A stretch of 64,000 nt of DNA from Pseudohongiella sp. (GCA_030651695.1 JAUSCD010000005.1:58915-122914); one strand, 5' to 3'. Counted from the stretch's first letter, positions 17,437-27,796 are shown. Numbers and translations are program-made. The notes: generated from the sequence alone by a model not told the origin.

Positions 17437-20400
17437 CACAGTGGCTGTCAGAACCCATTGAATCGCTGCTGACAGCCAACAACTTTCCATTTCTGGATAA
17501 AACAGCCCAGCAACGATTTATGCTGGAAACCGACGTATTGATAGTAGGCTCCGGCTACGGCGCTGCGATGGCTGCGCTGGCGTTACTGGAGTCTCATGCT
17601 GACAAAGTTCAGCCCAGAATCTGGGTGTTTGAGGCTGGCAAAGAATATGTTCCGGATGATTTTCCGAAAACCATGGCGGAGATGCCCGGGTTTATCGGGA
17701 CCAATCAGCTGAATTCAACGGCGCTGTGGGATGTGCGGGCCGGTGAAGGTGTAATGACCATCAGCGGGCGCGGCCTTGGTGGCACGTCGCTGGTCAATGC
17801 CAACGTGGCCGCCCGCGCGGATGCCAGTGTGTTGTCGCAGTGGCCAGATGATGCACGTGTCGGCTGGCATGGTCGTTTGTCCTGCTTTTACGAAAAAATC
17901 GAAAATCTGTTGGGTGTTTCAAAGAACCCTGGCAGCAGGCACCCGGGAAGTTTTGACGCTCTGCAAGCCAGCGCAAAAGCGATGGGTGCGCAAACCGAAC
18001 GTGCGCCACTGACCATCAATTTTGACGGGCCTTCTGTACACAGTGCTGACCACGGCGCGTGTAATCATTGTGGCAACTGTGTTATTGGTTGCCATTCAGG
18101 AGCCAAAGGCTCGCTGAACATGAATGCCTGGCCGTTGGCCCGTCAATTGGGCGCGTCGTTGTATACCGGGGTTCGGGTCAGATCATTGTCCCGCGATCAG
18201 GACGGCAACTGGCAGGTGCTGTGTGCACCGTCTGCAAACAGTAATGAGCAGATTATTGTGCGAGCTGGCACAGTGATTCTTGCAGCGGGTACTCTGGGCA
18301 GCACAGAAATCCTGAAACGGTCTGATAACGAGGGCGACCTGGGGCTTTCCCCGCGCCTGGGAGAAAAATTTTCGTTAAACGGTGATGCGCTGGTATCAGC
18401 GATCGGCCAACGCAATAAAGTCAGTGAACCGGCTTCAGTACCCGGATTACATCCGGCCCCCACGCATCCCGGGCCCACAATTTCAGGTATGTCACGCATT
18501 CCTTTGACTGCCGTCGACGGTGCAGGAATTTCCGCAGAACCAGATCTGTTCACGCTGGAAGATGCCCAGATTCCATATCCCTTGCGCCAGATCTGGCAGG
18601 AAATGATCACCAGCCAGGCATTGCTGAGACGATTTGGCAGTGGCGCAATTAGCGCATGGCACCAGAACAACCTTGCGCACGATCCGCTGGCTATATCTGA
18701 TGATCTGGCGACGCATTCGCAAACGCTGCTGATCATGGGGCACGATGATGCCAACGGACATCTTGAGTTGAAAGACGGCACTCTGCGCCCGCACTGGGTA
18801 CGTCAGTCCGGAGATTATTACGACAGGCTTGATAATTGTCTGCGTACAAATGAATCTGCTACCTTTGATGGTGGATTGTATTCCCCCAATATTATTTCCC
18901 AGCCATTGCCACCCGGTTTTGAAGACGTACTGGAAGGTGCGGAAGATGTTCCCGGCTATCTGCTCTCAGTGCATCCTTTGGGTGGCTGCGTTATCGGGTT
19001 ATCAATCGAAGAGGGCGTGGTCAATGTGCAGGGACAGGTGTTTACCGGAAAAACGGACTCAGGCATATTCAACAATTTGTACGTCCTTGATGGTTCAATC
19101 ATCCCCGGCGCCATTGGCACGAATCCGTTTCTGACGATTGCTGCGCTGAGTTATGCGCTGGCCAGTGAAATGCAGCTGCGATATCTGCATGCTGTAGAGC
19201 GTGAACCGGATACACCGTTGTTCATCAATCTGCAGGACTTCCCTGCATTGACTCAATTCCGCAGCATACCTCGCGGTACCCGTTGGCCCATACCCGATGA
19301 ACAGGCTCTGAAGGTCGAGGCCGTGTTTAATGAGCGGCTGGTTTGTCATCTGGAGCCTGCGCCGCGCTCGCGATTCCCATGGAGCACAGATAAAAAAATC
19401 AGCGCCCGGAGCTTGATGGATTTGCTTCCCGGGTTGAGTTGGCCAGAGCAGTTTCATGCGCTGGTGCTGGACGCCAGTTTTGAATTTGCGGGCGAACAAT
19501 CACTGGAGAAGTGGATTCGCAATCCGTCCCAGGCGTTGACTGCGCGAGCGGTTTTGTCTGCGGATCAGGCAACGGGGGTATTTACCACTGCGGATAATAG
19601 CCTTTTCCCCTTATGTCATCTGACAGGTAGTGTCAGTCTGGGTGTGAGAGATTTAAAGGCTGCCGGATTTTTTGTTCGTACACTGAGAACACTGAGTGCG
19701 GCGCGCAGGTTTTTTCACTTCCGCACACTGGATCTGCTGGTCAAACTGCCAACATGGTCAGTACGCTGGTTACTCTCCGCTGAAGCCTATAACAACCGCG
19801 AAGAAAATCTGAACAAAAAATCCTCTAAAGCCATCGGTGCCCAGATAAAAGAGTTCTGGCGTATCGCCGCGCTGCAATCGGAGCCAAGGTATCTGAGCTA
19901 CGAGTTTTCTGATAACAGTGGGCTGAAGCTGAGTGGAAGAAAGACACTGGCTTACGGATTGAACAGACGCGATCTTCTTGCTGCGTTGATGGTGCTACCC
20001 GTTGACATCAGCGCGGGGAATCGCCGGCTGAGAGGCGTCAGTTTCGAATTGGATGCCGTTCGTGTTACCGACGGACCATCGCCGCTTCAGATAGTGTCGT
20101 CACCGAATCTTCCGGCCTCTGTGATGGCTGCTGGCGGTTTTGCGATGTACTTCCTGCGTGTGATCATGAGTACTCATTTCTGGTCTTTTGCGGCGCCTGC
20201 ATATAAACAGTTTGCGCGTCGGGATGAGATAGAAACTACAGCTCGCTCGGGACGTTATGCGGAACCTCCGGAGCACATTTTTTATGGGCCCGGCGGCAAA
20301 CAGCAAAGTACCCGACGTGAGAAAGTGGAAAACGGCGACACCCTGTCAGGAAAGTTGAGACCCTTAAGCCGGCTGGTGCGGTATCAGCCCTCACACGACA

Positions 20401-23153
20401 ATATCGCAGGACGTCGCACCCTGCTGCTCATACATGGGTTGGCTCATAGCAGTCGTGTGTTCTGGACTGACACCATAGGCTGCAATTTTGTGCAGTACTT
20501 TCTGGAGCAGAACTATGATGTCTGGGTGCTTGACCATCGTGCCAGTGCAAATTATATCCGCGAGATAGATCCGAAGGATCGCTGGGACGATATAGCTCTG
20601 ACTGATATTCCGTGGGCGGTGGAAACCATCTTCGGCCAGATCAATCAGCTGTCCGTGCAAGGCGAAAAGCGCCATGTCCATCTGTTTTCCCATTGCATCG
20701 GAGCAGGCGCCGCAGCCATGGCCGTGCTGGCAGGGAAACTGGATTATGAACAAAAGCTGCACGATGGCAGTTCTGTCCGGCGCAGTATGCTGGCCTCATT
20801 TGTGCCGCACGCGGTAACGCCGTGGCTGCACGCATCGGGTGAGAACCGGGCGCGGGCGAATGTTTGGGCGTGGGTAAAAGAGATGGAGCCAATCACCCTG
20901 ATTGAGCCGCTGCCCTATCGTGATCCTGAGTTTCTGGAAACCTTGTATGACCGTCTGGCTGCATTGGCCATGACCGCTGATGAGAGAAACCAATGGAGTC
21001 GACTGCGCGGCTTTCTGGATTGGCGGGGACCGGGGTTTGCACAGAGTATCTACACACGCTACACCATTTTCTGGGGTCGGCAGTGGCACAATGACAATAT
21101 CAGTCGCGCCACCCGTTACGAATTCGCAGGCATGATAGGTCCGGTTCCCATTGGTGTCATGCAGCAGGTCTATTTCTCCATGACGCGTGGACTGCTGTCC
21201 AATCATGAAGGCGCCAATGCCTATGTGCGCGAATCTTCATTCGCGCAACACTGGCAGTTTCCAACTCTGTTTCTTCATGGCAATCGCAACACAGTATTTG
21301 ACGAGGAGTCGTCACGGCATTCGGCAGATCAGCTGACCCGTCTGCGTATCAAGGCCCGGACCGGACAGCGTTATGATGCGCCGTTGCAGCCAGAAGACTA
21401 TGCGCGTAATGGTGTCTGGATTGATGTACTCAATGACTACGGTCATATGGATATGATTTTCAGCCGCACTGCCGCAACCGATGTTTATCCCAGGTTGCAC
21501 GAGTTTTTTCAGGCGGCGGATGACAATGAGTTGGACAGGTTGTGTCAGCAGCGATTGTCACCAGCGCTGGCGCGCGACTGGTTTATGCATCAGTGTCTGA
21601 GTCGCAGCGCCATAAAACCCTCTTCCAAGCCCCGTACCGGGCCGATTATTTCTTCTCCGGTCAGGCGTTCTGACGGCACTGGCTCGCTCAGAGTGTGGCT
21701 GGAAGCCGAAGACTTTTCAGTTTTTTCCGCCAAAGGCGTCAAGGTCGAGAGTATCGAGCCGTCTGCGGACCTCGTTGCTCTCAAACATCTGTATCTGGGG
21801 AATGTCGCTGGCATTACCACGGAGGCCAGCAGCCGGGCTCAAAACTTCTACGAAAGTGAACTGTGGCGCCATGAGTTCTGGTTGCACGATCTGGATTTTA
21901 AAAATTCCCTGTCAGATCCGCTCGCGATTTATCTTGAAATGCCGGGCAGTGACTGCTCCGTCGAAACGTCGCTGACCAACGACGACTATGCTCTTGTCAA
22001 CTGGCACAGATTGCCATGGTTCTCACGCAGTTTTATCGAGCCTGGCGCCGGTTTAAAACCGTTAAGTCTGTTGGCAGGGTCCTGTCTGTATCCGGGACTG
22101 CCGTTTGAGCGTGCCTGTTCATTTAGTGTTTTCGGCGCGATGAAACAACATCTGCATGATGAGCAAACGCCGGCACGTCGTGGTGTTGATGGTTTAATTC
22201 TTCTGGGTGATCAGATTTACGCCGACGCCACCGCTGATCTGTTTGATCCTGCAGCGCACTACGAGCGCTACCGCAATCCTTATCGTATGGCTTTTACGCA
22301 TCCCGATGTGGCTTATGTTTTGTCCCATCTGCCAAGCTGGCTGGTGGTGGATGATCACGAATACAGGGATAACTGGCGCGGTTTCAGTACTGAAGGCGAT
22401 AGCAATGCAGACTATATTTACGCGCGCCGAATGGCGGGGCTGTATCAGATGCATCACGTTCCGCACTGGGATGTGAAACAGGCCGCTCTCTGGTACTCGT
22501 TCAGTTGTGCAGGCTATCCGGTATTTGTGTTTGATACCCGCACGCAGCGCAACCACGACGCTGATACTCCAACCAACCTGTTAAATGTCGAGCAGTTGGA
22601 GGCATTTGAACAATGGCTCGAAAGCCAGCGAAGAAGCCCTGTCATTATGCTTGCCAGTGGTTCGCCGATAGGGCCGGTATCGCGCGCCTTGATCCAGGCG
22701 CCCGCGCTTGCAAAGTATGATGACAGCCTGCTTGCCTACCCAAGGTTTCTGGTTAAAGTAACTGAACTGCTGGCGCAGCATGCAGCCAACAAAACGATTG
22801 TGTGGCTGACTGGTGATCCACATTTGTCCTGCGTGTTGAAGCTGAATTTGCAGACTCACACAAGCAGCATCGATATCCTTCAGATCTGCTGCTCCGGGCT
22901 GAATTCGCCTTTGCCATTTGCCAATGCTCAAGCCGGTGATTTCGATTGGGATACCCAGTTCAGCATAGCACTGTCGCAGCAGGGCAACAGCATCATTGTC
23001 TCAGGCGAACAAGTATTGTTAAGTGATAGTCTGCGTCATTTTGTTCGCATCGATATAGACCCACGCAAAGATTTCCTGCTGGAAGCCCGGGCTTTTGATG
23101 CCGGTGGCTCAGCTATTGGTCAACCCTGGAGTTCCCATCGTGAAGTTGCTTGA
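17433..23153 (+). CDS. Fusion of GMC oxidoreductase, alpha/beta hydrolase and PhoD-like phosphoesterase
   Basis: 1906 residues, no signal peptide seen. Residues 30-590 are a GMC flavin oxidoreductase resembling cholesterol oxidases (ChoD): FAD loop VGSGYGAA at about 37-44, a Cys-rich CNHCGNCVIGCHSGAK near 210, and HPLGGC near 512. Residues 590-985 are a lipocalin- or sterol-protein-like linker I cannot classify. An alpha/beta hydrolase follows (about 990-1360): LLLIHGLAHSS, nucleophile elbow S-H-C-I-G-A-G near 1085 (Cys where Ser is usual), and H-M-D-M-I near the end. Residues 1545-1906 are PhoD-like: GDQIYAD, DDHEYRDN and TGDPHLS. Such enzymes act on sterol- or lipid-like substrates and phosphoesters; the real substrate is unknown. 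GTG start overlaps the regulator stop; the 3' end overlaps the kinase gene. Confidence 0.85.
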   Translation: MTQWLSEPIESLLTANNFPFLDKTAQQRFMLETDVLIVGSGYGAAMAALALLESHADKVQPRIWVFEAGKEYVPDDFPKTMAEMPGFIGTNQLNSTALWDVRAGEGVMTISGRGLGGTSLVNANVAARADASVLSQWPDDARVGWHGRLSCFYEKIENLLGVSKNPGSRHPGSFDALQASAKAMGAQTERAPLTINFDGPSVHSADHGACNHCGNCVIGCHSGAKGSLNMNAWPLARQLGASLYTGVRVRSLSRDQDGNWQVLCAPSANSNEQIIVRAGTVILAAGTLGSTEILKRSDNEGDLGLSPRLGEKFSLNGDALVSAIGQRNKVSEPASVPGLHPAPTHPGPTISGMSRIPLTAVDGAGISAEPDLFTLEDAQIPYPLRQIWQEMITSQALLRRFGSGAISAWHQNNLAHDPLAISDDLATHSQTLLIMGHDDANGHLELKDGTLRPHWVRQSGDYYDRLDNCLRTNESATFDGGLYSPNIISQPLPPGFEDVLEGAEDVPGYLLSVHPLGGCVIGLSIEEGVVNVQGQVFTGKTDSGIFNNLYVLDGSIIPGAIGTNPFLTIAALSYALASEMQLRYLHAVEREPDTPLFINLQDFPALTQFRSIPRGTRWPIPDEQALKVEAVFNERLVCHLEPAPRSRFPWSTDKKISARSLMDLLPGLSWPEQFHALVLDASFEFAGEQSLEKWIRNPSQALTARAVLSADQATGVFTTADNSLFPLCHLTGSVSLGVRDLKAAGFFVRTLRTLSAARRFFHFRTLDLLVKLPTWSVRWLLSAEAYNNREENLNKKSSKAIGAQIKEFWRIAALQSEPRYLSYEFSDNSGLKLSGRKTLAYGLNRRDLLAALMVLPVDISAGNRRLRGVSFELDAVRVTDGPSPLQIVSSPNLPASVMAAGGFAMYFLRVIMSTHFWSFAAPAYKQFARRDEIETTARSGRYAEPPEHIFYGPGGKQQSTRREKVENGDTLSGKLRPLSRLVRYQPSHDNIAGRRTLLLIHGLAHSSRVFWTDTIGCNFVQYFLEQNYDVWVLDHRASANYIREIDPKDRWDDIALTDIPWAVETIFGQINQLSVQGEKRHVHLFSHCIGAGAAAMAVLAGKLDYEQKLHDGSSVRRSMLASFVPHAVTPWLHASGENRARANVWAWVKEMEPITLIEPLPYRDPEFLETLYDRLAALAMTADERNQWSRLRGFLDWRGPGFAQSIYTRYTIFWGRQWHNDNISRATRYEFAGMIGPVPIGVMQQVYFSMTRGLLSNHEGANAYVRESSFAQHWQFPTLFLHGNRNTVFDEESSRHSADQLTRLRIKARTGQRYDAPLQPEDYARNGVWIDVLNDYGHMDMIFSRTAATDVYPRLHEFFQAADDNELDRLCQQRLSPALARDWFMHQCLSRSAIKPSSKPRTGPIISSPVRRSDGTGSLRVWLEAEDFSVFSAKGVKVESIEPSADLVALKHLYLGNVAGITTEASSRAQNFYESELWRHEFWLHDLDFKNSLSDPLAIYLEMPGSDCSVETSLTNDDYALVNWHRLPWFSRSFIEPGAGLKPLSLLAGSCLYPGLPFERACSFSVFGAMKQHLHDEQTPARRGVDGLILLGDQIYADATADLFDPAAHYERYRNPYRMAFTHPDVAYVLSHLPSWLVVDDHEYRDNWRGFSTEGDSNADYIYARRMAGLYQMHHVPHWDVKQAALWYSFSCAGYPVFVFDTRTQRNHDADTPTNLLNVEQLEAFEQWLESQRRSPVIMLASGSPIGPVSRALIQAPALAKYDDSLLAYPRFLVKVTELLAQHAANKTIVWLTGDPHLSCVLKLNLQTHTSSIDILQICCSGLNSPLPFANAQAGDFDWDTQFSIALSQQGNSIIVSGEQVLLSDSLRHFVRIDIDPRKDFLLEARAFDAGGSAIGQPWSSHREVA

Positions 23154-24951
23154 GCGAATCACCGGCTTTTCGCGCTACGAGCAGGCGCTTGACCCGCTTT
23201 TGTTGAGTCAGATAGTTGAGTCGCAGCGCGTCAGGGTGCATCAATCCCACAGAGCTCTGATACTGGTGTTGTTCAGCGGTATTTTCTACATTGTGGGCTT
23301 GTGGAGCGAGGTCACACCGTGGCGACTGGTTACCTGGATCGGCCTGATTTCCGCAATGTCAGTTGTGAGGGTGCTGATATGCCGTCACGTCGAAAAAACT
23401 TTGGTCTCGTACACTGTTCCTGTTTTGTATCGCAACGAATTGATGCTCTATTTCAGTTCATTGTCCAGTACCCTGGTGGTAGGTTCCGGCTACTGGTGGG
23501 TATGTCTGCAGGCCGAGCAACGCGTTGTATTTGCGGTTGCGATGCTGACATTGATTTATGCAATTGGCACTACCATCAATTCGTCGATACAGAACAGAGG
23601 TTTTGCCTGGTTGCTAGTCAGTAACCTCGGACAAGGCATAATGTTTCTGACTTTTTTCAGTTCCCCTATCGATATTGAAGTCAGTGTTTCGATGTTGGCG
23701 ATTACCATTTTGCTGATTGAATTTGGTAAAAGAAATGCAGCGGTATTCACTGACTCGATCCGTATTCGTGAAGAGAACCGCGAGCAGAATATCAAGCTTG
23801 AAAAAGATAAACTGATAATCGAAAAGTCGCTTAATGTCGCGCGTAAAGCCAATGAAGAAAAAAATCGGTTTATGGCAGCAGCCAGTCACGATCTGCGTCA
23901 GCCTCTGCATGCAATGACGCTGTTTCTTGGCAGTTTGCGGCACATCTCGACTGATGAGCGCACGCGCGAGTTGATAGATAAAATTGACGAAACCAGCACC
24001 ATCCTGCATGAGCAATTCAACAGCCTGCTGGATCTGTCCAAGTTTGATGCGGGTGTTGTCATCGCAGATGAAACCGAGTTTCGCCTTGATCTGATGTTAA
24101 AAAATATAGCTGACGCTGCCATGCAGGATACGCAGCAAAAAAAAGTAGCGCTTCATCTTTACACAACACCAGTGCTGATTCGCTCCGACATGCTTCTGCT
24201 TGAGCGGTTGCTGCGCAATCTGGTGGTGAACGCCGTGCGTTACACCGACAAAGGCTCGGTCAGTATACAGATGCGCCGACAACGAAACGGTCTCGTGGTT
24301 TCGGTTATAGACACCGGGGTAGGTATATCGGCAGAGGATCAGGACAAAATATTCCGTGACTACTATCAGGTAAGCAACAAGGCGCGAAGCAAGAGCAAAG
24401 GTTCAGGTCTCGGTCTGGCAATTGTTAAACGCATTGCAGCACTGCTTGGTATCAAGATCACGTTGAAATCGCAACAAGGTGTCGGCAGTACATTCAGCGC
24501 TCATATCCCTGCGCGGGCGTTGGCGGATATTCCGGACATGCCGGATGTTCAGGAACAGACATCGGACGAGATCTCTATGGATCTTGATGGTGTACGTATA
24601 TTGGTGGTCGATGATGACGCTGCAATTGTGGACGCCGTGACAGGATTGCTGCGTACGTGGGGCTGCTCTGCTATCAGTGCATCCTCACCTGAACAGGTTG
24701 ACCGGTTGTTGAGTCATGAGTCTGATTTTGATCTGGTGCTGCTCGATGACATGTTGCATGACAACGTCATGGGGCTGGATATTGCCATCAGACTGGCCGA
24801 AACCATGCCAAAGCAGCGCATCATTATGGCGACAGGCAACGTTTCCGGCTCGCGACTGGCGCAGATTCGTGAGGCGGGATTCGAGGTGCTGGTCAAGCCT
24901 GTGGATTACCAGGTGCTGCGGCGGGCGATTGTTGACGCGATGCTGAACTAA
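23140..24951 (+). CDS. Hybrid sensor histidine kinase
   Basis: 603 residues: an N-terminal membrane sensor of about six hydrophobic segments (30-205), a coiled linker, HisKA with A-S-H-D-L-R-Q-P-L-H (His250), HATPase with R-N-L-V-V-N-A-V-R-Y, DTGVGIS and GSGLGLAIV, and a C-terminal receiver with V-V-D-D-D, Asp536 in V-L-L-D-D-M and V-K-P-V-D. The HDLRQPLH class of hybrid kinases often pairs with LuxR-type regulators, for example in bacterial alcohol-oxidation control. The partner here is presumably the regulator at the operon start. GTG 23140 was chosen because GGAG lies about 8 nt upstream and it overlaps the previous gene by 14 nt; the frame itself opens earlier. Confidence 0.88.
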   Translation: MKLLERITGFSRYEQALDPLLLSQIVESQRVRVHQSHRALILVLFSGIFYIVGLWSEVTPWRLVTWIGLISAMSVVRVLICRHVEKTLVSYTVPVLYRNELMLYFSSLSSTLVVGSGYWWVCLQAEQRVVFAVAMLTLIYAIGTTINSSIQNRGFAWLLVSNLGQGIMFLTFFSSPIDIEVSVSMLAITILLIEFGKRNAAVFTDSIRIREENREQNIKLEKDKLIIEKSLNVARKANEEKNRFMAAASHDLRQPLHAMTLFLGSLRHISTDERTRELIDKIDETSTILHEQFNSLLDLSKFDAGVVIADETEFRLDLMLKNIADAAMQDTQQKKVALHLYTTPVLIRSDMLLLERLLRNLVVNAVRYTDKGSVSIQMRRQRNGLVVSVIDTGVGISAEDQDKIFRDYYQVSNKARSKSKGSGLGLAIVKRIAALLGIKITLKSQQGVGSTFSAHIPARALADIPDMPDVQEQTSDEISMDLDGVRILVVDDDAAIVDAVTGLLRTWGCSAISASSPEQVDRLLSHESDFDLVLLDDMLHDNVMGLDIAIRLAETMPKQRIIMATGNVSGSRLAQIREAGFEVLVKPVDYQVLRRAIVDAMLN

Positions 24952-25076
24952 ATATCGATTGCTTAGCCATCCGGCTAATTGGATGACAGCGTCAGCTGTG
25001 AAAAACTGTTCAGCAGCTGGGTACAACAGGGATGTTGCAGGGGGGACGGATACCCCCGGCAGCAGGGCTGAATTCA

Positions 25077-25112
25077 GGGGACGGAGGGCGTATGTGCTAA
25101 GTCCCCTTTTTT
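25077..25112 (+). terminator. Intrinsic terminator of the regulator-enzyme-kinase operon
   Basis: GGGGAC (25077-25082) pairs with GTCCCC (25101-25106) across an 18-nt loop and is followed by six T residues. It ends the plus-strand operon about 125 bp after the kinase stop. The loop is long, so strength is uncertain. Confidence 0.6.
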
Positions 25113-25129
25113 ATGCGGGTTAGTGCCTC

Positions 25130-25308
25130 GATAAGAACGTGAGCGGCGCCCAGCCGGCAGTTCCTCACAACGACGCTGCGCGTCTGATTGTGGCGTTCCA
25201 TCCATGGCCGCCACCCTGCGGGGCGCCGCTGACGCAGCGCCAGAAATTGCTCCTGGCAATTTATTGTTGTTCGCTCACTGCCGGCTGGGCGCCGCTCATG
25301 TTCTTATC
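25130..25308. repeat. Foldback element 1, downstream of argH
   Basis: Arms of 32 bp at 25130-25161 and 25277-25308 are inverted copies with one mismatch; the right arm starts 2 bp beyond the argH stop. Inside, 25161-25191 and 25263-25278 match the core of foldback 2 exactly, but a 76-bp segment splits the core. The element could act as a 3' stabiliser or terminator for argH. The region 24952-25310 holds no gene I can support. Confidence 0.85.
25192..25267. mobile_element. 76-bp insertion with 5-bp direct repeats inside foldback 1
   Basis: Compared with foldback 2, the core is interrupted after ATTGT (25187-25191), and ATTGT recurs at 25263-25267, as a target-site duplication would. On the minus strand the insert has a hairpin AAATTGC...GCAATTT and a GCGCTG...CAGCG stem, a layout also seen in the tandem repeat beyond tRNA-Phe. 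It codes for no protein. It may be a miniature mobile element, but there is only one uninterrupted copy to compare with. Confidence 0.5.
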
Positions 25309-25310
25309 CT

Positions 25311-26714
25311 TTAGCGTTCGGCGATTAGCATTCGGCAGGTTTTCACAGCAGCGCGTACCTGGTTAGGCGCAGTGCCGCCAATGTGGTCGCGGGCCTGGAC
25401 TGAGCCTTCCAGACTGAGTACGGCAAAAACGTCGTCCCGGATAATATCGGAGAACTGTTGCAGTTCTGACAGGGACAATTCACTCAGATCTTTTTTCTGT
25501 TGTATGCCGTAGGCAACTGACTTGCCGACTATTTCGTGTGCATCGCGGAAGGCCAGACCCTTTTTAACCAGATAGTCCGCCAGATCAGTGGCAGTCGCAT
25601 AACCTTTTTTGGCGGCCAGATACATGTTTTCTTTTTTCGGTTTGATGGCCGGAACCATGTCGCCGTATGCCTTGAGGCAGTCGCGCAGGGTGTCAATCAG
25701 GTCGAACAGAGGCTCTTTGTCTTCCTGGTTGTCTTTATTGTAAGCCAGAGGCTGCGACTTCATCAGCATCAGCAGGGCGATCAGGTGGCCGGTAACCCGA
25801 CCGCTTTTACCGCGCACCAGCTCGGGCACGTCAGGGTTCTTTTTCTGCGGCATGATGGACGAACCGGTGCAGAAACGATCGGGCAGGTCAATAAAATCGA
25901 ACTGCGCTGAGGTCCACAGGATGAGCTCCTCAGAGAAACGCGACAGGTGCGTCATGATCAGACTGCCGCAGGCTGCCAACTCGATTGCAAAGTCGCGGTC
26001 GCTGACAGAGTCCAGCGAGTTGCGCGTAGGCGCATCAAACCCCAGCTGCTCAGCAGTGAAATGGCGATCAATCGGGTAGCTGGTGCCGGCCAGCGCTGCT
26101 GCACCCAGTGGCGACCTGTTCATACGCTTGCGACAGTCAAGCAGGCGACTGTAGTCGCGGTCCAGCATCTCGAACCAGGCCAGCAGGTGATGGCCGAAGG
26201 TAATGGGCTGGGCGGTTTGCAAATGCGTAAAGCCAGGCATGATGGTGTCCGCTTCACGCTCGGCGATATCCAGTAACGCTGACTGAAGCCGTGTCAGTTC
26301 AGCGGCTATGACGTCGATTTCGTCACGTACATACAAGCGAATATCGGTGGCAACCTGATCGTTACGTGAGCGGCCGGTATGCAGTTTCTTGCCGGTCAGG
26401 CCAATACGTTTTGTAAGCTCCGATTCGATGTTCATATGAACATCTTCCAGCTCCACCGACCAGCTGAAGTTGCCGCTTTCGATGTCAGCCTGTATTCCCC
26501 CCAGGCCGTCGACAATGGCCGTGCACTCATCAGCCGTCAGAATGCCGGCTTGTTGCAGCATACGTGCGTGAGCAATGGAGCCGCGGATATCCTGACGATA
26601 CATGCGCTGGTCAAAACTGACCGAGGCTGTAAAACGCTGCACAAAGGCATCGGTCGCTTCGGAAAATCGACCGCCCCACAATGTATGTCCGGGTGCTGCT
26701 GGCTTATTACTCAT
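25311..26714 (-). CDS. argH: Argininosuccinate lyase
   Basis: 467 residues. Splits argininosuccinate into arginine and fumarate, the last step of arginine synthesis. Fumarase/aspartase-superfamily motifs are present: [18 protein letters not shown] at the start, [29 protein letters not shown], and the signature [16 protein letters not shown] with the catalytic Ser. The open frame continues about 100 codons upstream, but ATG 26714 is the family start and has AGGTG about 8 nt ahead. It is divergent from hemC, an arrangement shared with Pseudomonas, where algZR often lie between. Confidence 0.96.
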   Translation of the reverse strand: MSNKPAAPGHTLWGGRFSEATDAFVQRFTASVSFDQRMYRQDIRGSIAHARMLQQAGILTADECTAIVDGLGGIQADIESGNFSWSVELEDVHMNIESELTKRIGLTGKKLHTGRSRNDQVATDIRLYVRDEIDVIAAELTRLQSALLDIAEREADTIMPGFTHLQTAQPITFGHHLLAWFEMLDRDYSRLLDCRKRMNRSPLGAAALAGTSYPIDRHFTAEQLGFDAPTRNSLDSVSDRDFAIELAACGSLIMTHLSRFSEELILWTSAQFDFIDLPDRFCTGSSIMPQKKNPDVPELVRGKSGRVTGHLIALLMLMKSQPLAYNKDNQEDKEPLFDLIDTLRDCLKAYGDMVPAIKPKKENMYLAAKKGYATATDLADYLVKKGLAFRDAHEIVGKSVAYGIQQKKDLSELSLSELQQFSDIIRDDVFAVLSLEGSVQARDHIGGTAPNQVRAAVKTCRMLIAER

Positions 26715-26863
26715 AATGGTCACCTGCTGTTGAAAACGCGGCGCAGTATACCATGCGGCAGGTAGCGGGCGAATCGGAGACACAGAGGGGGCCACATTTG
26801 AGGCACTTTTGGCGTAGAATGGCTGCAAGAACTCTAAACCAATACCCTGAAAGTGGATGAGAT

Positions 26864-27796
26864 ATGGCTTCTGATGTAATCCGTATTGCGACCCGCCGCA
26901 GCCCGCTGGCGCTGTGGCAGGCTGAATACGTGCGAGATGCACTGATTGCGCGTAACCCCGGACTGACTGTGGAACTGGTGGGTATCGCCACCAAGGGCGA
27001 CAAAATACTTGATGTGCCACTGGCCAAGATTGGTGGCAAAGCGCTGTTTGTTAAAGAGCTGGAAACCGCCATGCTGGATGGTGAGGCTGATCTGGCCGTG
27101 CACTCCATGAAGGATGTGCCAATGGAGTTTCCGCAAGGCTTGTTCCTGCCGGTGATCTGTCCGCGCGAAGATCCGCGTGACGCATTTGTATCCAATAAAT
27201 ACAGATCCCTCGACGAGTTGCCATTGGGCGCGTGCGTCGGCACATCGAGTCTGCGCCGGCAATGCCAGCTGCGCAGCCTGCGACCGGACATCCGTATTGC
27301 TGATTTGCGTGGCAACGTAGGCACAAGATTAGGCAAGCTGGACGCCGGTGAGTTTGATGCAATTATTCTGGCCGCTGCCGGGTTGATTCGTTTAAAGCTG
27401 GGTGAACGCATTGCGCAGTTTTTGCCAACAGACCTGTCACTGCCCGCGGGAGGTCAGGGCGCTGTAGGGATTGAATGCCGTGAAGGCGACCAGCGTATTA
27501 TGAATCTGCTGGCACCACTCCATGACATTGATACTGCAGATCGTGTGATCGCGGAACGTGCGTTGAACAAGCGCCTGAACGGCGGTTGTCAGGTTCCCAT
27601 TGCGTGTTTTGCCGAGCTTCATGGTGAAGAGCTGCATCTGCGTGGGCTGGTAGGCTCAAACGATGGCAAGCGATTGTTGCGTACCGAAATTCGTGGTCAC
27701 CGCCGCGATGCCGAGCAACTGGGCATCAAAGCGGCTGAACATTTACTGGAGCAGGGCGCGGACGAAATACTGGCCGCTTTGTACGCTACGCAGTAA
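26864..27796 (+). CDS. hemC: Hydroxymethylbilane synthase (porphobilinogen deaminase)
   Basis: 310 residues. Joins four porphobilinogens into hydroxymethylbilane in heme synthesis. Typical blocks: [46 protein letters not shown], and NGGCQVPI holding the Cys that carries the dipyrromethane cofactor. First gene of hemC-hemD-hemX-hemY. Another heme gene, hemB, which makes its substrate, lies about 8 kb away. Confidence 0.97.
   Translation: MASDVIRIATRRSPLALWQAEYVRDALIARNPGLTVELVGIATKGDKILDVPLAKIGGKALFVKELETAMLDGEADLAVHSMKDVPMEFPQGLFLPVICPREDPRDAFVSNKYRSLDELPLGACVGTSSLRRQCQLRSLRPDIRIADLRGNVGTRLGKLDAGEFDAIILAAAGLIRLKLGERIAQFLPTDLSLPAGGQGAVGIECREGDQRIMNLLAPLHDIDTADRVIAERALNKRLNGGCQVPIACFAELHGEELHLRGLVGSNDGKRLLRTEIRGHRRDAEQLGIKAAEHLLEQGADEILAALYATQ

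Noticed and set aside
23095..23140. Earlier start for the hybrid kinase
   Set aside because: It would overlap the previous gene by 59 nt and has no ribosome binding site; GTG 23140 has GGAG.
25268..25305. Mini-ORF M-S-G-A-Q-P-A-V-S-E-Q-Q after argH with an AAGGATAAG-like site
   Set aside because: It lies within the foldback arm and core; too short to support as a gene.
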